Shown here in pieces: positions 57,082 to 64,000 of a DNA stretch of 64,000 bases. The notes beneath the pieces were generated by a model. It ran no database searches and was not told where the DNA came from. It saw only the letters and a list, made by a program, of their open reading frames with translations. Both the position numbers and the translations under genes were made by a program. The DNA is from Allacma fusca (taxonomy: Eukaryota > Arthropoda > Collembola > Symphypleona > Sminthuridae): NCBI GenBank assembly GCA_947179485.1, contig OX359247.1:63911001-63975000 (forward strand). The letters are read 5' to 3'. The number at the start of each line of letters is the position of its first letter. Position 1 is the stretch's first letter.

Positions 57082-58300
57082 CGTAATCATAAGGGAGACG
57101 AAGCCACTTGGCTCTGTCACTAACGCAAGTATCTGTATACTACGAAATAGCAACTCCACGGTTGGTAGGTCCTATTGTTAACGATAGTAATCCATCCCAT
57201 CAGGAATCCTTGAAGCACCAAAAAATACTCGGGTACAGAAAACCGATTGGTCCAAATTGGTCGAAATATAATGGTCAGACTATATGTAGATCTATACTTT
57301 AGTCTGCTCCAAAATTCTGTTTTGTCCCGTCCGATTTGACTGGATTAAAATGTACGCAGAAGCGGATTTGATTACCAAAAAACGACTTGCTGAAACTAAT
57401 ACAAAGATATCAATTCTAAAATATTTCAATAAATGAAGGCTCAAAATAATTAATTCTTTCTCGGAGGAAGAGTAAATTAATTTGCAAACTGCAGGTTGAC
57501 TGAGGGAACCCGCCTGTTATGTTTACCTACAGTCCTATTTCGGAGGGTTTTTTTAGTTGACAATAAGACCTAATTAAAGTAGTAAGCTACCGGAACAGTC
57601 ATAAAAGGTAATGTGAGAAGAACAACTACGAGTAAACAAAATGAACTAGATGCATTCCCCAAGCACGGAATCGCCATTTAAGATAATACCTGTTGCAGTT
57701 GTTGTTTTAAATGGTGATCTTTTAGAATGGTGGGTGTTTATGACAACAAACCATGACCGAATTAAAGTAGTGGGTCAACGGAACCACATAACATGTTACT
57801 CGTTAATAACATCTTCCGAGGACAAGCAAAAAGGTCTAGAGGCATTCTTGATCTATAAGATTATACCTTTTAGAGTTGTCGCTCTAAATGGTGCTCTTTT
57901 AGAATAATGGGACTTTGCATGGGTTGTGTTTCGAATGGGACAATTCTAGGACTCAATGACAGTCTCATTATTTCGGGACAGGTTTCGGGACGGCACGTAA
58001 TCTTCTGAGGAACACAAAAATTGGTTGCCAACAACCGCTATAACCGTTATTGTGACTCCACAATATGATCTTTGTGACACCACAACATGACCTGATTAAA
58101 GGAGTAAGCCAGTGGGACCGTCATAATATGATACTAGTTAAGAAGATCTTCAGAGGACAAGCAAAAAGGCCTAGAGGTATACTTTGATCCGGGTCCGGAG
58201 AAAGTCACCTAACGTGCGAACCTGGTTAGTCGGGGAAGTGACCCGCCATAGTCGGGTTTTTTAGATATCGTGGAAGTAGGAAAATGTTCAAAAATTTACC
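57082..58300. repeat. Degenerate repeat field
   Basis: Contains further copies of the units described at 52.3-54.9 kb: TAATTAAAGTAGTAAGC-type units near 57567, 57745 and 58085, the CTCGGAGGAAGAGTAAATT unit near 57461, and the GTTGTCGCTCTAAATGG segment at 57873-58045. The unit order is scrambled. No gene. Confidence 0.65.
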
Positions 58301-58438
58301 TGGCGGGATCGCCGGGAAAAATCGACACAGTCGGGAATTTTTTTGAATTTTCTCAGGCGGGGTCGCTGGAAAAAATCGACGCAGTCGAAAAAATTTGGAA
58401 ATAGTCTAATGCAATGGCAAAAAACTTTGGATACTTAC

Positions 58439-58563
58439 TTCATCTATTGTTGGCTCTATTAACTTGTCTTCCAGATTCAATCCAGTAGCCTTTGCTTGCT
58501 TCAATTCTTCATTCAAGTGAGGGCGATCGGTGATGGTCAAAACTGGGGGAAAAACTTGGATTC
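58439..58563 (-). other. Candidate exon (125 nt) of uncertain gene
   Basis: Bounded by TTTCAG and GAA|GTAAGT on the minus strand. One frame is open for its whole length and reads like protein (VLTITDRPHLNEELKQAKA). It follows the ZNHIT1-like exon, but splicing in phase 0 would put another frame into use, beginning ESKFFPQF and then stopping. ESKFFPQF does resemble the ZNHIT1 family text just after DNFQD-PH. So it is either a damaged second exon or part of a different gene. Confidence 0.35.
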
Positions 58564-58690
58564 CTGAAATTGAAGCTAGTCAGACGATGTTCTACGTTCG
58601 GTTGTAAAAAGTAACTGATTAGTTAACAAAGAAGTCCGCAAGCCTAGATACAAATAAGATAAGAGGTCCTTGCACCGGGCACACATTTAC

Positions 58691-58831
58691 AAGTTTCAGG
58701 TCTTCGTGAGGTTCATCTTGGAAATTATCTTGTTCAAGCGCTTTCAATGCTTTCTTTTGTCTTCGAAACCTCGCAGCTGAATCCAACACACGACTAGACT
58801 CCCTTGTAGCTCGTCCTTCCCGATTTGACAT
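58691..58831 (-). CDS. ZNHIT1: ZNHIT1-like (SWR1/SRCAP complex subunit), first coding exon
   Basis: ATG 58831, 47 codons, followed by a GTAAAT donor. The protein starts MSNREGRATRESSRVLDSAA and continues through ALKALEQDNFQDEPHEDL, matching the conserved N-terminus of ZNHIT1 / p18Hamlet / Vps71 (VLD.AAR.RR...ALE.DNFQDDPH). This subunit helps the SRCAP/SWR1 remodeller deposit H2A.Z. The exon ends in phase 0. The HIT zinc finger would be in later exons; it was not found between here and 58300, so the gene may be broken by the repeats or continue unrecognised. Confidence 0.7.
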
Positions 58832-59639
58832 AATGGTAGTCACAACATACAACCAACACAACTTTTATCCCTGATCCATAAAGCCACACAATAAATACAC
58901 TTCGCATTATTTTACTCTATATTCAAACTACGCAAAACAGTTTTTAATCATTATGCATTCAATAGAAATTATTTACCATGTGCTTATGTACCATATACAG
59001 AGTTAACATCAACGGAATTAGCTTTGTGTCATCATTCATATACGAAAAATCTTGGACTTGTAATCGCCCCGCGATTACATGGAGAACGAAGTTAGTATGC
59101 AAAATATTGAATTTTATACCTATGTACATTACATCTAAGACAACCATTGTGGCGGTTATGTGGCGTTACCGAAATTTTCAAAATACTTTCTAATTTTCTG
59201 GAAAATTTTCAAAAATGTGGTTTTTTGGCATGTAATGTCTTAAATTTTCTAATTTTTTAAAAATTCCGAATTTTTCGAAATTTGTAAAGTTGTGAAAATT
59301 TTAAATTGTAAACTAAAGTTGCACATCTAGGGTTTATATGAGACTATCTACATCTACGCTTATTTCAAAATTTTTAATTGAACCGTTCAAAAGCTTAATC
59401 TCCTACAAGATTTCAAATTGTATTGTTGTAAAAACACAAGGTGGAGCATATCGTCGATGAAGAGACAAAATGGTCTAAGTGCTGTGCAAAAGCATGCGCA
59501 CATACTCTATTTTGCCTCTTCAGCGAAGACATGCTTGCTTATACACCCTTTTACTTGGCTCGCGCGACAGAAATATGCCAGAAAGTACTTGCAGTTTAAA
59601 GCAATTTCCATTGGCGATACCCGATATTCTCGACATGAT
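58832..59639. other. AT-rich stretch, no gene recognised
   Basis: Upstream region of the ZNHIT1-like exon on the minus strand. It would hold its promoter; no clear TATA/initiator pair seen. Confidence 0.45.
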
Positions 59640-59726
59640 TGGCGATAAGTATCGCCACTAATATCGCACATTTTTTGACGATATTTGCGATAATATCGTA
59701 TCGCAGTATCGCACATGCCAACACTA
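59640..59726. mobile_element. Solo end of a hAT-type element
   Basis: Ends CGCACATGCCAACACTA and is rich in CGATAT/TATCGC, matching the left end of 48637-49852 in inverted form. The opposite end was not found. It abuts the GTGGATAG duplication of the next element. Confidence 0.55.
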
Positions 59727-60608
59727 GTGGATAGTAGGGATGGCAAATACGATATTGGCGAGCCGATAATATCGCCAAATTTACTTGCGATACTGATGGT
59801 CGGCATATCGGTATCGCGTTTATATCCGAATGGGGCTATTGGCAACAACTTGAAGGTACTGTAGTAAGCTCAGGAGGCAAGGATGTTTCGACGAGCGCTT
59901 ACTGCTTAAACATTTATAACTAGTGCCATTTTATTACATATCGTAGTCTGCGCACATTCTCTCTATGATTTCATCCAGCTTTTCGCATTGTAATTCATGA
60001 GCCATGTTCTGTCTCCAGCCATTTCTTTACAGTCTAAGTGCATAAGGAATTTCTAACAACTAAAAATTGGAAGTGGCATTTATTATTGATTTTAATTGCG
60101 TTTGCAATTCCCCTTGTGTCACATAATAATAATATATCTCACTCTCACAAAATTAATTTCAACCTAATCTGGAACTTCTTTAATAATAACTGATAACTTT
60201 GGGCGTGGGTTGCCGTGCAACTAATTAGTTATTAGTTTCTAGCTAGAAAGAATTCGGATATTCTACACGTGTTAATTAAGGGTCTGTTTTTTTTTAAAAC
60301 GGCCACCCGTGAATGCAACTATTTTTTGAAACACAATTATAGGGCCCATTAGATGAAACGTTTGTTAAAAAAAAATATCCATACCTTTTTTTCCCGTAAA
60401 TCCGAATAGGAAGGTTAAAAAACCGAAAAAAACCGAAAATTTCAATAATTTATTGTAGCTATACCGATTTGAATATTAAAAATTGGGCTATCTCAAACAC
60501 ATTGGCTAACCAACTACTACACCCGTGATTTTTTTTGGTATCGTTGAATCAAAATTTCGGATTTTTGCAAAAAATCACATGGGGAATTTTGAAATTTCGG
60601 AATTGTTT

Positions 60609-60723
60609 TTGACTGCCGGCACACGCAAGTGCGCACTTTTTTAAAACTCTAAACTCAAGGGAAGTACGAAGCTTACATTTTAAAATTGTGAAAAAGTGCG
60701 CACTTGCGTGTGCCGGCAGTCAA
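60609..60723. repeat. Perfect 33-bp inverted repeat with 49-bp spacer
   Basis: Left arm 60609-60641 (GACTGCCGGCACACGCAAGT core) is exactly complementary to the right arm 60691-60723. The arms contain a further self-complementary AAGTGCGCACTT. It could be a tiny foldback element or an RNA hairpin. Confidence 0.9.
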
Positions 60724-61050
60724 ATCGTGGAAAATCCGAAACGGGTAATTTGTATACATATCTGCGTAAGGCGTTGTGGATATGTTACGTTTACGAATAG
60801 ATTGCATGAACATACATACATCGTGCATGCAAGCATGCTTGCTTGCTGCAGTGGACGAGGAGAGGAGTTTCCTCCCAACGTAATACACGGGTGCGCCTTC
60901 CATGTAAATAGAAAGCCCTTTCACGCTCCATTCCTTGGGACCGTGCCGCAGCTCAAATAGTCCCAAATTATTTTTTTAATAATTTGGGATTGGTGATTTG
61001 TAGACCAACCATATTTGGTCTCAGCACTACCCTCACTATTTCAATTGTAT

Positions 61051-61160
61051 TTATATACATTACGAGCACTGCACAGCCAGCATTTGCTGGCTCAGAAAGG
61101 CAGATGTAAATAGGGTAGGCAGTAAGTAGTTGAATGCAATGGCTAGCTGAACATATCTAT
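61051..61160. repeat. Left arm of a long imperfect inverted repeat
   Basis: Contains ACGAGCACTGCACAGCCAGC, the palindrome AGCCAGCATTTGCTGGCT and GGGTAG-CAGTAA. The inverted counterpart is 63098-63215. A second inverted block, GCGCGAATATTTGAATCTTA (61181-61200), matches 62695-62725. The two sides belong to one repeat family in opposite orientation. Confidence 0.7.
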
Positions 61161-61225
61161 GGTCGTCTGTACAGCTAGAGCGCGCGAATATTTGAATCTT
61201 ACCATCACGACCACTGTCACGGACA

Positions 61226-62272
61226 CATAGATGGGCGTTTTTTAATCCCTCGCCCTCACCTCACGAGGTGTGTAAAAAAATCTTGTCGCACTCGCTCTCA
61301 CCCGTAACCCTCACGATACTTCGCGCTGGAACTCGCACTCAGACTCGTGAGGGCCTACTCTAAATCATAAGGACTCTCCCTCAGCCTCATGAGTCCATAA
61401 GTACGGCCTAACTGCCAGTACATTGCAATCTTGCTATAACGGACCCGTGACGGTCTACTCTTAACAACAAGCACTCACTCTCGCCCCTCGAGTCTGAGGG
61501 CGAGTAGAAGCGTCGCTTATCTTGAAGGTTTAGGCCATGGCGAGTGCAATAGAATTAACTGCTAACCTCGTGAGGTGACAACTAGGTATAACTAATTACC
61601 CACCAATGGCGTGAGAAGTGCGAAAAGTCCTATCACGTGAAACCTTGTCCTTCGAAAAGTTATGCAATGAATTATTTGTCCCGCCTCGTCAAACCGTTGG
61701 CAAATAGTTGTCCCGTCTCGTCAATAAGTTACCCAGTCAATTATTTGTCCATTGAAAAATGTATTCCATTTGGTTTCGTCGCCTCAAATAGTTATCCCAT
61801 CCAGTCCAGTCCATTAGTTCAGTATCACCCAGTTAAGACCTTCAAACATTCACTTAATTCTTCAGACCTTTAGCTAATTCTTCTGAGCTTTAGCTAATTC
61901 TTCTGAGCTTTAGCTAATTCTTCTGAGCTTTAGCTAATTCTTCTGAGCTTTAGCTAATTCTTCTGAACTTTAGCTAATTCCTAAGATCTTGAACTAATTC
62001 TGCAGACTCGTTCATGGAAAAAGGTACAGCAAAGAGGAAAAGTGAGAATTATCTCACGGGATTTAATACTGCTGTTCGAACTTCGTGAGGGCTAGCTTGT
62101 AGTACTCACCCTCGCCCTCGTTTTAGTACGTACATTTTGCTATGCCTCGCCCTCATTTGCTGAGGGTCTTCTTTTATGATGGGAATTTGCTCTCATCCCT
62201 CAAAATTTGAGGGCGAGGGCGAGGGATGAGGGCGAGGGAAGAACTCATACCTCGTGAGGGTGCCCATCAATG
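61226..62272. mobile_element. CCCTC-rich non-autonomous element, copy 2 (1047 bp)
   Basis: Imperfect inverted ends CATAGATGGGC...GCCCATCAATG and a perfect 8-bp duplication CACGGACA (61218-61225 and 62273-62280), so hAT-type. Its right end and CCCTC/GAGGG motifs match copy 1 at 12346-13036. It contains the 20-bp tandem repeat at 61855-61985. Confidence 0.82.
61855..61985. repeat. 20-bp tandem repeat TTAGCTAATTCTTCTGAGCT, about 6 units
   Basis: Central units are identical and outer units carry single changes, the usual picture of an array grown from its middle. Confidence 0.92.
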
Positions 62273-62689
62273 CACGGACACTATCCACTCGCTCGAATTA
62301 GAAGAGAGGATATGTACATAAAAACAAAAAATGTTTCACTATGGGAATGGCTGTATTGAAAAAAACAGACCCTTAAACAAGCTTAAATTTCTGAAACTTT
62401 TGTTCTATCAGGCAATTAGCTATGAGACATTTTTGGCCGGATTTATTAATCAACCATTGTTTGCATAATTTTTGATCGTAAATTAGTGCCACTGTCATCA
62501 TGTTTTCAAAATAAATATCATTGGCTATTTTCACGTTCTTTGTGGTAGAATTCAAGTGCTAGCTAGAATATTGCGCGATATATCGGCGATATACGATATA
62601 TCGCCATTTGCAATTTTACCGATACCGATATTTGCGATATGGGCCAAGTGGCGATATTTGCCATCCCTAGTGGATAATCTCCGTCTCCG

Positions 62690-63225
62690 TGATGATAAGA
62701 TTCAAATATTCGCGCGCTTTTTTATTGGCTGAGCCAGCAATAACTGGATAACTAAATAATAAAAAATATTTGTTTTAATTAAAAACAAATATTAAAGCAT
62801 TATACTGTTTTGCGCTTTCTTTTTCCTCTTTGAATAAAAATGTTGTTCAAATGAAAAAAGGATGTTAAAAAGTCTTAATAACTCGAAATTATTAAAAAAA
62901 ACTTGTTTACATTTTTTTGCGGATTTGAGATTCAAATTGTTTTTATTTGCTGAGCCAGCAATAGCTAACGGGGACATTGCACGGGCAGCCGTCCACAACC
63001 GAGACGCCCCACTCACTCTTAGAAATTAGAAGAGAGAATCATTTTAAAAAATTTGAGACAAAATTAAATGAAAAAATCGTTTTACCGTACATTAGTCTGC
63101 ACATTTACTAGGGTTGTGCAGCTAGCTATTGCATACAACTTTTATTTACTGTCTACCCTTTTTATATTTTCCTCAAGAAGCCAGCAATTTGCTGGCTGTG
63201 CAGTGCTCGTGTTCTATATAGACAA
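62690..63225. repeat. Inverted counterpart of the 61.0-61.2 kb repeat family
   Basis: Carries GGCTGAGCCAGCAATAACTGG, TTTGCTGAGCCAGCAATAGC and AGCCAGCAATTTGCTGGCTGTG. The hAT element at 59735-62669 sits inside it at TTATCCAC. No gene. Confidence 0.65.
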
Positions 63226-63685
63226 AGTTTTGAAAAACAATTACAACATGTAGCTAGCTATACAAGATGTGTTAGGTCGGTGTTATAAATACGTGAAAAA
63301 ACGCGCTGGATAAAGGACACCAAAACTTTCGATGGTTTTTCACAGAAGTTTTGATTTGATAGAATTAAAATTATTTTTCTGGCACTTTATTCTATTAAAT
63401 CACCAAGTGCCAGAAGAAGATTAATGGTCCAAGTGTCCCACATCAAAATAATTTAAACCGTGCCAAATCAAACCTACAGTCAAAATTCATCGAAAATGTT
63501 CGTGGGTTTTACCCATCAAAGTTTAACTTTTATATATGAAAACATTTCACGCACCTTCAATTAAATCACTTTCGACGGCGTGCCAATGTCATCCAAATCA
63601 TTCTCGAGTATATCATCTGCGTCAGTATACTGCATTAATGATGTCGGCATAATTCCTCCGGAGGTAAAAGAAATCAGTAAAATAC
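63226..63685. other. Intron or downstream part of the RBM17-like gene
   Basis: On the minus strand the frame of exon 63686-63740 stays open into SLMQYTDADDILENDLDDIG (about 63570-63640) before a stop, which may include part of a further exon. No clear acceptor/donor pair could be fixed. Confidence 0.35.
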
Positions 63686-63740
63686 CTTTGGGCTCGTCTT
63701 TCTCGTGAATACGACCAGTTCGGTGGCTAGTTTTTTCCAC
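63686..63740 (-). CDS. RBM17: RBM17/SPF45-like splicing factor, exon after the G-patch
   Basis: 55 nt, acceptor CTTCTCAG and donor GTATTT on the minus strand. It encodes VEKTSHRTGRIHEKDEPK, matching the family text VEKTSKR.G.I that directly follows the G-patch of SPF45. An alternative acceptor 8 bp upstream would shift the frame, so the inner AG is preferred. The remaining exons, with the RRM-like UHM domain, should lie further left but were not found. Confidence 0.82.
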
Positions 63741-63847
63741 CTGAGAAGCTGAAAAAAACATTTTTAAATATTTAAAATTGGCAATTATTGACTTTTAAAA
63801 TTATCCTGTTGCACAAAAACAAACTTTGACCCCTAACAAATTATTAC

Positions 63848-64000
63848 TTGTAAGGCCGTGGCCATTCCTTGCTGCATCTTTCCTAAACCTTGACCTTCCT
63901 TGTAACTATACTTGGCCATAATTCTAGCCGCTGCAGACGCGCCCGAACCCACCCCAACAGCAAAATTTCCACTCCCCATATTTCCAGTTCCAGATGTATC
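63848..64000 (-). CDS. RBM17: RBM17/SPF45-like splicing factor, G-patch exon (partial)
   Basis: Runs off the right edge; donor TTACAA|GTAATA. The protein shows a Gly/Ser-rich stretch and then ASAAARIMAKYSYKEGQGLG followed by KMQQGMATALQ, the G-patch of SPF45, a U2-associated alternative splicing factor. Spliced to 63740 it reads TALQ-VEKTS as in the family. The intron 63741-63847 is 107 nt. The gene is encoded on the minus strand and its 5' part is outside the window. Confidence 0.88.

Larger units (their letters stand above)
60280..62372. mobile_element. TTAA-target element (2.1 kb), nested
   Basis: GGGTCTGTTTTTTT at the left and its reverse complement at the right, each flanked by TTAA (60276-60279 and 62373-62376). 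TTAA duplication is the hallmark of piggyBac-type transposition. No transposase ORF, so non-autonomous. It contains the 33-bp hairpin and the CCCTC element. Confidence 0.65.
59735..62669. mobile_element. hAT-type element (2.9 kb) enlarged by nested insertions
   Basis: Inverted ends TAGGGATGGCAAATA...TATTTGCCATCCCTA with CGATAT-rich subterminal DNA, flanked by GTGGATAG (59727-59734) and GTGGATAA (62670-62677), an 8-bp duplication with one mismatch. No transposase frame. Its interior holds a TTAA-target element, which itself holds a third element. Confidence 0.8.

Noticed and set aside
60673-60966. 97- and 90-aa ORFs on both strands
   Set aside because: They start inside the perfect hairpin and have no protein features.

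Overview
This window looks like a transposon-rich stretch of an invertebrate, probably arthropod, nuclear genome. The evidence is short GT-AG introns of about 105 nt in recognisable metazoan genes, and a mixture of BEL/Pao, Ty3/Gypsy, LINE, Penelope-like and hAT-type elements. I cannot name the species. No rRNA, tRNA or CRISPR array was seen.

Layout. 1-4433 (minus strand): a BEL/Pao retroelement running off the left edge. Its Gag and nucleocapsid/protease blocks share one reading frame with an upstream 385-aa block, and two in-frame stops separate the three. Three more small ORFs lie further upstream. 4616-4826 is an 11-bp minisatellite and about 5443-7790 is a degenerate satellite-like field. 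7833-11090 is a dead LINE. 11620-12226 is a decayed hAT transposase and 12346-13036 a non-autonomous CCCTC-rich element.

13050-41690 is the centrepiece: a 28.6-kb Ty3/Gypsy-type LTR retroelement with two 580-bp LTRs that show no difference by eye and a 4-bp target duplication (ATAC). It has a 3-kb leader with about ten copies of a GGCCG...TGAGCG motif. Behind this come a 2188-aa Gag, a 2396-aa Pol with protease, RT, RNase H and integrase motifs all present, five small coiled-coil ORFs in the +1 frame inside the Pol tail, and a small Arg-rich ORF joined to the last of them by ATGA. A 2189-aa Env-like polyprotein follows, then a separate small type I membrane protein behind its own TATA/initiator pair. 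The ORFs are open and the LTRs match, so the copy looks very young.

41695-47193: a second LINE whose two halves now point in opposite directions. Swapped target duplications at two 807-bp hAT MITEs show that the segment between the MITEs was inverted. 47194-58600: MITEs, a broken coiled-coil host gene, a Penelope-like GIY-YIG fragment and a field of degenerate repeats. 58691-58831 is the first coding exon of a ZNHIT1-like gene. 59735-62669 is a set of elements nested three deep (hAT, TTAA-target element, hAT), next to a partly palindromic repeat family. The right edge (63686-64000, minus strand) carries two exons of an RBM17/SPF45-like splicing factor gene.

The window is mostly transposon territory, with host exons only at 51.2-52.3 kb (broken), 58.4-58.8 kb and 63.7-64.0 kb.
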